From NCBI GenBank assembly GCA_945860955.1, contig CAMATH010000011.1:31642-95641 (forward strand): 64,000 nt of DNA. Reading direction: 5' to 3'. Numbering within the stretch: position 1 is the stretch's first letter; every line of letters begins with the position of its first letter. Both the position numbers and the translations under genes were made by a program. Under the pieces are notes generated by a model. It was not told where the DNA came from. It saw only the letters and a program-made list of their open reading frames with translations, and did not search any database. Of the stretch, positions 1 through 10,082 are shown piece by piece. The stretch is from Planctomicrobium piriforme (GTDB taxonomy: Bacteria > Planctomycetota > Planctomycetia > Planctomycetales > Planctomycetaceae).

Positions 1-1
1 C

Positions 2-3000
2 ATCGCGGCAAGCGTGACGATCAAGGACGACGATGTCGCCGGCATCCAGTTGGTGCGGATTGGCGATGACGGAAATCTGGCCGAGGGGGAAACAGCCCGG
101 TATGGCGTGGCGCTGACGGCTGAACCCAAAGCGGATGTCACGGTCACGTTAAGTTCCGACGGCCAGATGACGTTCGGCGACCCGACAACCGTGGACGGGG
201 CCAAAGTGAAGCCCGCGACCTATACGTTGCGACAGACACTTGTGGCGACCGGCCCGAATACAACCGATCCAAAAGTCGAGTTGCACCTGGGTTCGTTGGT
301 GAAAACGGACCTCGGTTGGGCAGCCGCGATTGACGCCCGACTTCAGAACATCACCGTCAACGAACAGACTGTCGAGCGGAATCTGGCGCTCAAGATGTTT
401 GACACCACAACCAAAGCGAATGGTGACCTCGCTGCGTTCCAGATTCCCAGCGGAACCGCGGTGGACGCGGCGGGAGTTCCGGTCGCGGGGAATTGGGACC
501 AGTTCCAGCGTCTGATCGTTACGAACCTGACGCCGCAGTCGAGTGCTGGCGTCGACTATTTCGAGGTGAGTCTGACGCTCGCGGGTGGAGCGGAAAAGGT
601 CGTGCGAATCGATGTGGGGGTTGGGAAAGAAATCACAGCCAATACGAAAACGTTCACTTTCCGGCCGGCTGACTGGTTTAAGTTCCAGGAATTCAACGTC
701 ACCGGAAAACCCAACGCGGTTGCGGAGCCTGGCAATTGGCACCAGGGAATGATCACTGCCACCCTTGCCAGTCCCTTGGATGCGGCGTGGGATGGAGCCC
801 CGGTTCCAGGGCAGCTAATTCGCCTGGCGGACCAGCAGTTGCAGGGTGGGCAGACCGCGCAGGCGCTGGCTGCCGGCTTTGCCGTCTTGCGCGACAGTCT
901 CGACAGCTTGAAGTTGCCGTTGGTGGGGAACCTGCTGACGGCGGCCCCGGAAGTCGGCGGATTCTTCGATTCGTCGCTGGCTCCGCTAACAACGACGCTC
1001 AAGTCGCAGAATCAACTTTCCGCGACAGAATTGGCCGAGTTGTCGCAGAGCGCACAAGACGATCCGACCACCGCCGACCCGACCGATGAAGGCTTCCTCG
1101 ACGAGTTCTCGATTGTACCCGAGGCGACCGAAGACCAGATCACCCTCCATATCACCATGGAGAAGACCTGGCACATCGGCAGCCTTGATCTGTCAACCGA
1201 CATTGGTCTCGATGCGCTCGGACTCTCGTTGCAAACGTCGGGTGGCCTCATCGCCGAGGTGAAATTCAAGCTGGAGTTTGTGTTCGGTTTGAGCCGGACG
1301 TTCGGCTTCTTTATCGATACCGCCCAGACCGGACTCGATGTCGACGCGACTGTCACGCTCGACAATTTCTCGGGAACGGGCGCTCTGGGATTCCTGCAGG
1401 TCGACTTCGAGGACGATTCCGAGAACCCCAGCGAATTGGGGATTCACTTCCACGCTGGCCTCAACGATCTCGACAACTACCAGACATTGCAGTTCTTCGA
1501 CATCAACGGCGACGGCATGCTGGCGAGCGGCGACTTCCAGGCGGCGATCGGCGTCGATGTGAACCCCGCGAACAACCTCATCGATGATGCCAATAACGAC
1601 GGCAATCCCGACACCGTGGTCAAGACCGTCGCCGAGCCGTTTCTCAATGTCAATCCCCGCGGCGTCCCGGTCGACCTGGCCGGCGCGCCCGCCGATTTCC
1701 CCACGGTCAGTTCGCTTGGCGGAACCGCGCTCGCCAATGCGAAGAACGCCGACTGGAATGGCAGCGGAACATTCGACGAGGCGGTTTCGATCACCAATGA
1801 AGGGGTCTACCGGACTCGGACTCTCAATGGCAAGACGATTGTCTACTTTGACTCGAACAACAACGGTCGACTCGAAATCGGCAAGCGGAACGTCGATCCG
1901 TTCAATTCCAGTTGGTCGGCCCTGACCACCGCGCAGAAAAACAAGAGTGAAATCTGGATTGCTGGCGGAACCAGGCGCTGGACGACCGCTCAGAATACCG
2001 TCAACGAATTCCAGATCCAAACGACGGGAGTCGGTACGGCGGCGAAGTTCTACTTCGACTCAAATGGCGATGGAATTCTGAGTACGACGGAGGAAATCAG
2101 CGCCAAACTGCGCAAACAGCTCGACAAGAACAAGGATGGTGTCCTCAAGGCGAATATTCAAAAGGACGGTGAAGGAACCTTGCTGCAAGGGAAGGGAATT
2201 GCTTTTGCCGATGCCAATGGAAACGGACTGCTGGACTACAACGAAAAGTTCGTCAATTCGGGATTTGGAGACACTACATTCCCTGAGACCGAAGATGGGC
2301 AATTCGCAGGAGCGACCAGTCCTTTCACGGTCCAGGGGGCGGGAACTGGAACTGTCTACATCGACCTCAACGGGAACGGCTTCGATTCGCTCGATCCGCA
2401 GGCGGTCGAAGGGGAAGAGATTGTTGTTCCCGAAACGTCTCTGGATGGCAAATCGATGTTTGTCACCATTCCTGTCGTCAAGGATTCCACAGGGAAACGG
2501 TTCCTCGATTTCAACAAAAACGGGGTCCGCGATCTCCCCACAAAACCGGGTGATCCCATTGTCGAACGGTATATCGGCGATCCAAACGCGGTCGGCAACC
2601 AATCGATCGCTGATCGGTTCCATATTGGCGATTTGCAGACTTCGTTTACATTCTTCGATTCCGAGGCGGACGGAAAACTCGGCATTCGGGATTTCGCCGC
2701 CATCACCGTGGCGGGGCAGCGGTTCATCGATCTCGATTTCAACGGTGTGCTGACCGAATCGGAAGAGGGGGAGACGCTTGAACCCTCCGCCGAGCAGAAC
2801 AACACCTTCGACACGACCGGGTTTCCCGCGAATGTCCCGGTGGTGCAAATGCTCAACGACGGTGATCGACTGACGCTCAAGGAATTGCTCAACTTCACGC
2901 GCCAGGTCCGCTCGCAAAATACCCGCCGGACCGACCAGTTGAAGGCCGGTCTCGATTTGTTCGAATACAGCTTCCGCGGCGGGGCGAATCTGGGACTGCA

Positions 3001-6000
3001 CGCGGTGACAAGCATTGGCGGCAACGAGGCGTTCCCGTCGTTCTCGTTTGATTTGGCGGTGAATTTCCCGTTGTTCAATTTCGGCAATGAAGCCGAGGCG
3101 GGCAAGACAGGGTTCACGGTCGACTTCAACCATGTGACAATGCAGTTGGGGACGTTCCTGCAGGACTTCGCCGCTCCGATCATTCAGACCGTGGATGATC
3201 TGTTGGCCCCCATCAAGCCGATCGTTCAGGTGTTGAACGCCGACACCAAGGTGTTCGGCGCGCTGGGTTTGGAGGGAGCCTTTGAAAGCGATGGCCGTCC
3301 CGGGGTTTCACTGCTCGAGGTCGCCAAGGTTCTGGCACCGGCCGATAAGAAGCCGGCGATCGAGACCGCAATCAAATTCGCCACGATCCTGTCCAACATC
3401 ATTGATGTGTCGGAGACGCTCAACGAGACCCTTTCGAGCGGGGACAACGCCACGATTGAGTTCGGCGACTTTTCGTTGTCCGATTTGCGGGCGGCCAGCG
3501 ATGATCCCGCCAACAACGCGTCGCATGCCCGGCAGACCGCGCTCACCAATGGTCAGCAGCCTGCCCAGGCGCGAACCCGCGCCGCCAACGGTGCCACCTC
3601 GACGCTGAATCAGGCCACCGGAGTCGCGGCGCAGACCGCCATGGTCGACGCGACCGCGAAGAAGTCCAACGTCTTCAAGAAGCTGGGCCAACTCGAAGGC
3701 TTCAAATTCAATCTCTTCAATCCCGACACGGTCATGTCGCTGCTGATGGGTGAAGAGGCGGTCGATATCGTCACGTACGATGTTCCAGACTTCAAATTCG
3801 ACTTCAGCATTTTGCAGAAGTTCCGCATCTGGGGACCGCTCGCCGGTCTGATCCAGGGGGGATTCAGCGTTTCGACCGATCTTGCGGTTGGTTTTGACAC
3901 CGCCGGCCTGGATGAGTGGAAGGAGGACGATTTCGCTCCCTCGACAGCGTACAAAGTCTTCGACGGCTTCTACTTCAACGACTTGAGTCCCAGCGGGTTT
4001 GACAAAAACGAACTCCAGGTCAACGCCTTCATCGCCGTCGGCGCGGGGCTGGATCTGGGGATCGTGAGTGGGTTCGTCCGGGGTGGAATTCGCGGCGAAA
4101 TCGGCCTCGATCTGGTGGATCAGGGAGAGCGGAGCGGTGAATCCGACGGCAAGGTGCGCGGCAGCGACATTATCGCCGCGTTCCAGAATAATCCTCTCGA
4201 TCTGTTCGAACTCAACGGCAAGATCGAAGCGTTTCTCGGAGTGCTGGTCGAAGTCGATTTCTTCTTCTTTTCGGAAGTGGTCTACGAAAAGGATTTCGCC
4301 ACGTTCAAGTTGGCCGAATTCAAACTCGACACCAGCGGTTTCAGCGGATCGAGCGATTTCGGCAGGGCGCAAGCCGGTCCCATCAGCGGCGGATTCGTGT
4401 GGCTCGATGCCAACAACAACTTGGACTTCGATGTGGGGGAACCTTCGACGACAACCGACGTGGACGGCAACTACCAATTGTTTATTCCTGATGGATACAA
4501 CACCGGCAGCGGCATTGTCCGCATTCGGGGTGGTGTGGATACCACCACGGGGTTGACGCATAAATCAACCCTCAGTCAGCAACTGGGAGATTTGGTAGCG
4601 ACACCATTCACCACTCTGGCGAATGAAGTCGCGGTTACGCCCATTGACGAGCAGTTGATCGACTTCGACGCCAATTCCATTATCGATGGGGCCGATTCGG
4701 ACCTCTTCCAACAGTACTTCACCAGCGGCGATTTGAGAGCCGATCTCAATCGCGACGGTGTGGTCGATGACACGGATACCGACGAGTTCCTGCTGTTCTA
4801 TGAAGTCGCGCGCCAAGGCGGGACGCCGAGTTATCCGCAGGCTCAAAAACTGATTCTGCTTGCAGTCGGTTTGGATCCCAACTTGGATCTTTCGACGCTT
4901 GCGCATCTCGACGCGAGCCTCGCGGATGACCCCAGAGCCAAAGAGGTTCTGGTGCAGGTGGATGCATATGGTGGGCTGGTGACTGGTGCCAAGGCTTGGT
5001 TGGCTGGAGCGGCCGGGATCCCCAGCGACTCCCCCCTGACCGACACCATTCTCAGCAACGCGGTCAATCGTGCGATCGCCCGGCGAATTGTCACGGGGCA
5101 TACCGACTTGACGGATTTCGACACAGTGCATGCGATCGTGGCGGACGCACTGGAATTCGCGAATCAAGCGTTCATTGCGAATGGGCTTCCGAACCGAATT
5201 GATCCGCTGGTCGCGGCTCCCCGGACGGCCGCGGTCGCAAATGTGCTTGTCGCCGGGGCAGTCGAGATGCAGATCCTCGCCAACGAGGCGCGCGACGCGG
5301 TCGAACTGGCGGCACTTGTCACAAAGGTCAAGCTGAATAATGCGTCGGGTCGATCGGACGACCTCTACGCGTTTGGACTGGGAGGACTCACAGAATCTGA
5401 ACTGCTGGCGCTGGCCGGGCGGGTCGACGACGAATCGCTGGCGCGAATTCGTGGGCTATCGTTGCCACCCTACATCGCCCATATCAATGACTTCCACCTC
5501 TTAGAGGGCTCTTCGACGGACGACACGCACTTTGTGGCGATTGATCTCGATACGCCACGTGATGTACTCCAGCTCTCGATCGCTTCCGACAATCCGGGGC
5601 TTTTGCCTGCGGAAAATGTCACCGTGACACCTCAGCCCGACTTCTACGACTGGACGCTGGCGATTCATCCCGTTGCCAACGCCTCGGGCGTGGCGCACAT
5701 CACACTCACGGTGACCGATGAGGCCGGCAACCATAACTCCCGAACATTCGCGGTCACCGTCAAGCCGGTGAATGACGCCCCGTTGGCGCGGCCCGACGCG
5801 CTGAGCGTGGTGGGAGAATTCCCTTTGAAGTTCGATCCCCGGGCCAATGACTTCGACGCCGACGGCGACCTTTTGAACGCCACCGTGCTGGATCAACCGC
5901 AACATGGTCGCCTCATCGCGAATGACGACGGCACATTCACTTACATCGCCGATTCTGGTTTTTCTGGCCGCGATACGGCGACTTACGCGCTCGGTGACGG

Positions 6001-7555
6001 ATACAACGGTGTCGACACCGGCACGCTGACGTTCGATGTCTCGGCCGCTTTGACGGCGGTCTTCACTCCCGTCACCCCGGATCCCCGCAATGCGGGCGTT
6101 CCGAGTGTCGACGTGACGTTCTCGCGGGCTGTCGATCCCAGGACTTTGTCGATTTCCGACTTCCGCATGACCCGCAACGGTAGCCCCAATCTGTTAGGGC
6201 CGGCCCAGCAGGTGACATACGTTTCCGGAACCACCTGGCGGATCTCGGGATTGACCGCGCCGACGATTCCGCTGGGGGTCTACGAGATTTCTGTCGACGC
6301 ACGGGGCGTTAAAGATCTGAGTGGGAACTCGGGAACCAATACCGCCTTTGATCGCTGGTTGATGGACTATGTCCCCCCCACCAGTCGGGTGAACCCGCTC
6401 CCCGCAGTCGCCACCAGTGCGTCGTTCACATTAAACGTCACGGGTTCTGATCTGGATATTGCCGGCATTGCCCCCAGTTCCGGTTTGGATCTGTACCAGA
6501 TCTACGTCTCAACCGATGGCAAGCCGTTCGTCCTGTACACGACCGGAAAGTTCAGCGAGGGAACGTCGGTCAACTTCACGGCCGATGGGGCACATCTCTA
6601 CCTGTTCCGCTCGGTGTCACGCGATCTGGCGGGGAACACGGAACCGAAGTCGGCGTTCGCCGCCGACGCCGCGATCGTCGTCCCGGACCTGTTCGCTCCC
6701 GATACCCAGGTGGCGGGAGTCAACACCGCGACCTCGAAATTCACCGTTTCGATGCAAGGGGTCGACAATGGCGGGGGAACTCTCGCCGCGTTCGACCTTT
6801 ATGTCTCGGTCGATGGATCGACCGATTCCCTGGTGACCCGTGTTCCTGCGGGGGTGGCAGATGCTCAGGGAGTGTATCGCGCCTCGGTCCAATACCAGGC
6901 GATCTCCGATGGACTACCGCACAACTACCGCTTCTACACCCGCGGCATCGACGTCCGTGGCAACGCCGAGGAAGCTCCCGCGACTCCCGCCGACGTGGTG
7001 GTCTCGGCGACATTCGCGCCCGCCCCGCTGACTGTCGCCGGTTTCGACATCAACAACGGCGAAGCGCAACGGTCGCTGGTGCGAGTCATGCAAGTCGCGT
7101 TCGCCGGCGGTGGGAATCTGGCAGGGATGGTCGCGAGTGTCAACGATTCCAACGGCGGCAACGACCAGATCCGACTGAAGCGGTTCAATATTGACGGAAC
7201 CGGTGCTGGATTACCTGTCGTGCTGACCGGTAAGGTGACCGCGGTCGGAAACACCCTGGTGATCGACCTGGGAGGGCGGGGACTGGACGACGGCTACTAC
7301 GCTCTGGAACTCGACTTCACCGGCGACGGAACCATCGATCGCACGCTCCGCTTCCACCGACTATTTGGAGACGTGAATGGCGATGGAGTCGTCGACGGTG
7401 TTGACTATGTGGCGATCGCGGGTCAATTGAACCGGGCCAACGCGGCCCCCTACTTCGACCTGAACTTCGACGGGCGGGTGGACGTGAACGACCTCGTCAC
7501 GATCTCCCGTCTGCTCGGCCGCCGGATCGGACGGGGGCTGGCGCTGGACGATTGA
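2..7555 (+). CDS. Giant secreted multidomain protein with Calx-beta, Ca-binding loops and dockerin (5' partial)
   Basis: The frame is open to the left edge, so the gene starts outside the window; about 2,517 residues are visible. The first codons (IAASVTIKDDDVAG) match the end of a Calx-beta domain. Numbering from the GTG at 14, residues ~495-915 hold many D-x-[DN]-x-[DN]-G loops typical of EF-hand/dockerin calcium sites. A segment at ~1456-1490 (FVWLDANNNLDFDVGEP...DVDGNYQL) resembles SdrD B-like domains, another dockerin-like pair lies at ~1555-1590, and a cadherin/VCBS-like Ig domain at ~1920-2010 (DFDADGD, DDGTFTYIAD). Residues ~2451-2506 form a type I dockerin with two Ca loops (DVNGDGVVDGVD, DLNFDGRVDVND). 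Such proteins are usually exported surface or matrix proteins of planctomycetes. The function is not known; a structural or adhesive role is inferred. Confidence 0.85.
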   Translation: MAASVTIKDDDVAGIQLVRIGDDGNLAEGETARYGVALTAEPKADVTVTLSSDGQMTFGDPTTVDGAKVKPATYTLRQTLVATGPNTTDPKVELHLGSLVKTDLGWAAAIDARLQNITVNEQTVERNLALKMFDTTTKANGDLAAFQIPSGTAVDAAGVPVAGNWDQFQRLIVTNLTPQSSAGVDYFEVSLTLAGGAEKVVRIDVGVGKEITANTKTFTFRPADWFKFQEFNVTGKPNAVAEPGNWHQGMITATLASPLDAAWDGAPVPGQLIRLADQQLQGGQTAQALAAGFAVLRDSLDSLKLPLVGNLLTAAPEVGGFFDSSLAPLTTTLKSQNQLSATELAELSQSAQDDPTTADPTDEGFLDEFSIVPEATEDQITLHITMEKTWHIGSLDLSTDIGLDALGLSLQTSGGLIAEVKFKLEFVFGLSRTFGFFIDTAQTGLDVDATVTLDNFSGTGALGFLQVDFEDDSENPSELGIHFHAGLNDLDNYQTLQFFDINGDGMLASGDFQAAIGVDVNPANNLIDDANNDGNPDTVVKTVAEPFLNVNPRGVPVDLAGAPADFPTVSSLGGTALANAKNADWNGSGTFDEAVSITNEGVYRTRTLNGKTIVYFDSNNNGRLEIGKRNVDPFNSSWSALTTAQKNKSEIWIAGGTRRWTTAQNTVNEFQIQTTGVGTAAKFYFDSNGDGILSTTEEISAKLRKQLDKNKDGVLKANIQKDGEGTLLQGKGIAFADANGNGLLDYNEKFVNSGFGDTTFPETEDGQFAGATSPFTVQGAGTGTVYIDLNGNGFDSLDPQAVEGEEIVVPETSLDGKSMFVTIPVVKDSTGKRFLDFNKNGVRDLPTKPGDPIVERYIGDPNAVGNQSIADRFHIGDLQTSFTFFDSEADGKLGIRDFAAITVAGQRFIDLDFNGVLTESEEGETLEPSAEQNNTFDTTGFPANVPVVQMLNDGDRLTLKELLNFTRQVRSQNTRRTDQLKAGLDLFEYSFRGGANLGLHAVTSIGGNEAFPSFSFDLAVNFPLFNFGNEAEAGKTGFTVDFNHVTMQLGTFLQDFAAPIIQTVDDLLAPIKPIVQVLNADTKVFGALGLEGAFESDGRPGVSLLEVAKVLAPADKKPAIETAIKFATILSNIIDVSETLNETLSSGDNATIEFGDFSLSDLRAASDDPANNASHARQTALTNGQQPAQARTRAANGATSTLNQATGVAAQTAMVDATAKKSNVFKKLGQLEGFKFNLFNPDTVMSLLMGEEAVDIVTYDVPDFKFDFSILQKFRIWGPLAGLIQGGFSVSTDLAVGFDTAGLDEWKEDDFAPSTAYKVFDGFYFNDLSPSGFDKNELQVNAFIAVGAGLDLGIVSGFVRGGIRGEIGLDLVDQGERSGESDGKVRGSDIIAAFQNNPLDLFELNGKIEAFLGVLVEVDFFFFSEVVYEKDFATFKLAEFKLDTSGFSGSSDFGRAQAGPISGGFVWLDANNNLDFDVGEPSTTTDVDGNYQLFIPDGYNTGSGIVRIRGGVDTTTGLTHKSTLSQQLGDLVATPFTTLANEVAVTPIDEQLIDFDANSIIDGADSDLFQQYFTSGDLRADLNRDGVVDDTDTDEFLLFYEVARQGGTPSYPQAQKLILLAVGLDPNLDLSTLAHLDASLADDPRAKEVLVQVDAYGGLVTGAKAWLAGAAGIPSDSPLTDTILSNAVNRAIARRIVTGHTDLTDFDTVHAIVADALEFANQAFIANGLPNRIDPLVAAPRTAAVANVLVAGAVEMQILANEARDAVELAALVTKVKLNNASGRSDDLYAFGLGGLTESELLALAGRVDDESLARIRGLSLPPYIAHINDFHLLEGSSTDDTHFVAIDLDTPRDVLQLSIASDNPGLLPAENVTVTPQPDFYDWTLAIHPVANASGVAHITLTVTDEAGNHNSRTFAVTVKPVNDAPLARPDALSVVGEFPLKFDPRANDFDADGDLLNATVLDQPQHGRLIANDDGTFTYIADSGFSGRDTATYALGDGYNGVDTGTLTFDVSAALTAVFTPVTPDPRNAGVPSVDVTFSRAVDPRTLSISDFRMTRNGSPNLLGPAQQVTYVSGTTWRISGLTAPTIPLGVYEISVDARGVKDLSGNSGTNTAFDRWLMDYVPPTSRVNPLPAVATSASFTLNVTGSDLDIAGIAPSSGLDLYQIYVSTDGKPFVLYTTGKFSEGTSVNFTADGAHLYLFRSVSRDLAGNTEPKSAFAADAAIVVPDLFAPDTQVAGVNTATSKFTVSMQGVDNGGGTLAAFDLYVSVDGSTDSLVTRVPAGVADAQGVYRASVQYQAISDGLPHNYRFYTRGIDVRGNAEEAPATPADVVVSATFAPAPLTVAGFDINNGEAQRSLVRVMQVAFAGGGNLAGMVASVNDSNGGNDQIRLKRFNIDGTGAGLPVVLTGKVTAVGNTLVIDLGGRGLDDGYYALELDFTGDGTIDRTLRFHRLFGDVNGDGVVDGVDYVAIAGQLNRANAAPYFDLNFDGRVDVNDLVTISRLLGRRIGRGLALDD

Positions 7556-7568
7556 TCAACCGGAATCT

Positions 7569-7606
7569 CGAAGAGTCGTGTGGGTTTTAACCCATTCGAC
7601 TCTTCG
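7569..7606. terminator. Terminator-like hairpin after the giant gene
   Basis: A 10-bp perfect arm CGAAGAGTCG pairs with CGACTCTTCG and is extended by GGG/CCC around a TTTTAA loop. It lies 13 bp after the stop of the giant gene and before the convergent gene that ends at 7713. No clear T-run follows, so it may act only as a 3' stabilising hairpin. Confidence 0.5.
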
Positions 7607-7712
7607 TATCTGGACCGGCTCGGGTTCAAAAATCCGTCGTCTGCCGCGCTGAGTGTCGGGCTTCACACGCGCGGATCGCCATCCGAGTCAATCTGCCTCG
7701 CGTACCCGGGGG

Positions 7713-8657
7713 CTACTTCGAGTTCCACATAAAGAGCTGGAGTTTTCCCACCGGAATCGTATTGGGAATCGACGTGGCTCCCGTCTTTCCGTAGACGACC
7801 GGGGGCGAGTCCACCAAACGGTATGCGTCGTTCGCGACGACAACGAACAGTTTCCCGACACCGTTGTTGTCTCCGGCGGGAATTCCACCGACGATGAATC
7901 GTCCTTCCTCGGCGTGCGATTGGATTGTCTTGCCCGCGTCGGGATTCTCAAGACGTGTCCAATCAGCCGACGAGGAGGCCAGTTGTTTCAGGATTGCGTC
8001 ACCCGTCTGACCCGGCGTCAGGCCTTTGATTCCCAGTCCGGTCGCGACCGAGATAAAAAACGGACCACCGTCTCCCTGGTCACAAAGAGCGATGTGCTTT
8101 TGGCACTCGCCAATGATTTTCGCTTTGCGTTCCAGCGAGGAAACGGCGGAGTCGTTTGCATTATTCAGGGAATCGGGCAGTTTCTGGGGTGGGCCAAACA
8201 GAGCGTACATGACATCCTGGAGTTTCTTCATCGTCAATTCGGCGAACAGTCCCGCGAGAAATGCCACCGCCCCGAATACGTACGCTTCCTTGAGCGAGTG
8301 TGTCGACTGTTCGGGAACGGTGTTCGGCAGGAAGCCCCCCTTCAGGACAAAGGTCGTCCCCAAACCCAGAGCCCCACCTTGAAAAGGCGACAGCACATAC
8401 CAAGGCAACCAGCGGCTGGTCATTTTTCCAGAGCCCGCGTAGATCGCGATCGACCCCAGCACGCGGGTCAGACTTCCGAGAGTACCCGCCAATGTAGCGA
8501 CGATCAGAAGTTGTTGGGTGGTTGGCCCGTGCGCAGTGATCTCGCTGAAGCACCAGATCATTGCCACAAGGCACGCCAAGCTGGCGAACATAGCCAGTCC
8601 GGAAAAGGACCAGATGGCCCCATCACCAGCAGGTGGGTTTGACTTATGGCTGTTCAT
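7713..8657 (-). CDS. Unrecognised integral membrane protein
   Basis: 314 residues from the ATG giving MNSHKSNPPAG; an ATG 24 bases upstream is also possible. Hydrophobic segments lie near residues 16-40 (WSFSGLAMFASLACLVAMIW), 50-75 (LLIVATLAGTLGSLTRVLGS) and 120-140 (YVFGAVAFLAGLFAEL), with a glycine-rich hydrophobic stretch near 90-105. The C-terminal half is soluble and ends in a beta-rich segment. No family was recognised. The pattern suggests an inner-membrane protein with a soluble C-terminal domain. It stands alone, convergent with the giant gene. Confidence 0.6.
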   Translation of the reverse strand: MNSHKSNPPAGDGAIWSFSGLAMFASLACLVAMIWCFSEITAHGPTTQQLLIVATLAGTLGSLTRVLGSIAIYAGSGKMTSRWLPWYVLSPFQGGALGLGTTFVLKGGFLPNTVPEQSTHSLKEAYVFGAVAFLAGLFAELTMKKLQDVMYALFGPPQKLPDSLNNANDSAVSSLERKAKIIGECQKHIALCDQGDGGPFFISVATGLGIKGLTPGQTGDAILKQLASSSADWTRLENPDAGKTIQSHAEEGRFIVGGIPAGDNNGVGKLFVVVANDAYRLVDSPPVVYGKTGATSIPNTIPVGKLQLFMWNSK

Positions 8658-8760
8658 GGATGATTCCGAATCGTATGTCAAACGAGTAAGGGAGTGTCCG
8701 AATACTGTCTCCCTCTGACATCGACTCGATTCTCGTAACCACCCGGGACCGCTGACAAGT

Positions 8761-8790
8761 AAAAAAACCGCTGCCGGAGCGAGTTTTTTC
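8761..8790 (-). terminator. Intrinsic terminator of the 8846-9409 gene
   Basis: An A7 tract, a CCGCT...AGCGAG stem and a T6 tract form a compact bidirectional terminator shape. Read on the minus strand, the GC stem is followed by TTTTTTT, about 55 bp after the stop codon of the small secreted protein. Confidence 0.6.
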
Positions 8791-8845
8791 TGGCCGCCAC
8801 GCCGCTCTGCGGTACGACACCAACGCGAACTTCCGTCTTCAAGAA

Positions 8846-9409
8846 CTACGGTGCCGGTTTTTCGACGACGGGTTTTTCAATACGGCCCCACAAATGTCCA
8901 CCAACCGCTCCGTGCTTCCACGTCCCGGCGTACCAGTCGTCGTGAATCAAGACTCGCGACGAGAACGTCCCCAGACCGGGAATCGTCAACTCGTCCAGCG
9001 TGATCACCGGAGTGTCCCCCGCCCATTTCACAAGCAGTGGAATCACGATCGGAAACTCATTTTTCCCAATTTGCCATTTCGCCGAGAAGAGCCACGCGTC
9101 CTCTTTCACTTTGGTGACCTTCGCGATCGCGTATTTCTCCATCACGGCGGACTTCTCTTCGGCCCCCTTCGTGACACTGTAGCTCCCCGCGAAGACACAA
9201 CCAGACATTTTCTCAGCAAAACGCCGTTCCAGTTCCGCCTGATCGGGCTTGTCGGATTCCGCGGGCTTCGCACCGGGCTGCCCCCCCGGATCCTTCTTGC
9301 CAGCCGACTCGGCGGGTTTGTCTTCGGAGTGCGCCGTCGACGAAAGCCCTGCGAATGCGGGAATTGCGAGGGAAAGCGTTGCAAGGAACGATCGGCGATC
9401 AGCGGGCAT
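8846..9409 (-). CDS. Small exported protein of unknown function
   Basis: 187 residues if translation starts at MPADRRSFLATLSLAIPAFA, preceded by an AGAGAGAG Shine-Dalgarno-like stretch. The open frame continues upstream through a tandem repeat, so the longer form is rejected. The N-terminus has a twin-arginine-like signal (DRRSFL plus hydrophobic stretch, probable cleavage near AHS). A charged linker (~30-55) rich in Lys, Pro and Asp follows, then a beta-rich domain with VITLDELTIPGLGTFSS and WYAGTWKHGAVGGHLWG near the end. No named domain was recognised. It is probably exported. Confidence 0.6.
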   Translation of the reverse strand: MPADRRSFLATLSLAIPAFAGLSSTAHSEDKPAESAGKKDPGGQPGAKPAESDKPDQAELERRFAEKMSGCVFAGSYSVTKGAEEKSAVMEKYAIAKVTKVKEDAWLFSAKWQIGKNEFPIVIPLLVKWAGDTPVITLDELTIPGLGTFSSRVLIHDDWYAGTWKHGAVGGHLWGRIEKPVVEKPAP

Positions 9410-9763
9410 GAATCTCTCTCTGCGAAGCGGCACGGTCACCAACAGCGAACCCGAGTCGAACTGCGTCGCGACGGATGCAGTTCCCCGACAAACATCAGCC
9501 GTCCGACAGGCGATGTGGGCCTGACGACGCGACGGATGCAATTCCCCGACAAACATCAGCCGTCCGACAGGCGATGTGGGCCTGACGACGCGACGGTTCT
9601 CTAGATTCTTCCGGATTGAGGCGGCCGACGCAAGCCGCCCGGGAATTTGCGTCATCTTCACTTTCTATTCTCGTTGAACGAGTAAACTTTTTGAGAACAC
9701 CGACGGCGAGCTGCCGTCCAGAGTCTTCCCGGGACGGATCCCACACCCGAAACGGAGGGCGTG
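9410..9763. other. Divergent intergenic region before csrA
   Basis: 354 bp between the exported-protein gene (minus) and csrA (plus). It holds the 61-bp tandem repeat described separately and an AT-richer stretch at about 9655-9695 that probably carries the csrA promoter, although no clear -35/-10 pair could be assigned. Confidence 0.5.
9468..9596. repeat. 61-bp direct tandem repeat, 2.1 copies
   Basis: The unit beginning GCGACGGATGCA starts at 9468, recurs at 9529 with a single visible difference (GTTCC versus ATTCC) and begins a third time at 9590 (GCGACGG). The near-identity points to a recent tandem duplication. It lies in the leader/promoter zone of the minus-strand exported-protein gene. 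Confidence 0.9.
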
Positions 9764-10006
9764 ATGCTCGTTTTATCGCGAAAGTCGAATGAATCCGTCC
9801 AGATTGGCGAAGACATCGTCATCAAGATCCTCAACATCCGTCCGGGCAGGGTCCGAATCGGGATCGAGGCCCCGTTGGATGTTCGCATCCGACGCGAGGA
9901 AACGCTGTTCGATGTGGTCTTTCCTCCCGAACTTGAATTGACGTTGGAGGAATTTCCCACTGCGAACGAAATGGAACAGACGTCCGTCCCCGCAACCGCC
10001 TGCTGA
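9764..10006 (+). CDS. csrA: Carbon storage regulator CsrA
   Basis: 80 residues starting MLVLSRKSNESVQIG, the hallmark of CsrA, followed by DIVIKILNIRPGRVRIGIEAP and RREE. CsrA is a dimeric RNA-binding protein that occludes ribosome-binding sites carrying GGA motifs and so controls carbon storage, motility and biofilm genes. A GGAGGG ribosome-binding site at 9754-9759 fits the ATG at 9764 better than the overlapping GTG at 9761. The C-terminal tail (EFPTANEMEQTSVPATAC) extends past the ~60-residue core, as often seen outside the gammaproteobacteria. The gene is monocistronic and convergent with the encapsulin operon. Confidence 0.95.
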   Translation: MLVLSRKSNESVQIGEDIVIKILNIRPGRVRIGIEAPLDVRIRREETLFDVVFPPELELTLEEFPTANEMEQTSVPATAC

Positions 10007-10082
10007 GAATGTGAAGAGTTCTTGAAGAGATTGGCCCGTCGATCCGCCGATAAGTGGTGTGTTGCTTTTCGGCTCAGACCCA

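Noticed and set aside
2060..3133. Minus-strand frames of 275-417 residues opposite the giant gene (for example 2060-3133 and 3308-4561)
   Set aside because: Mirror images of acidic repeat codons in the giant gene; no domain or ribosome-binding site.
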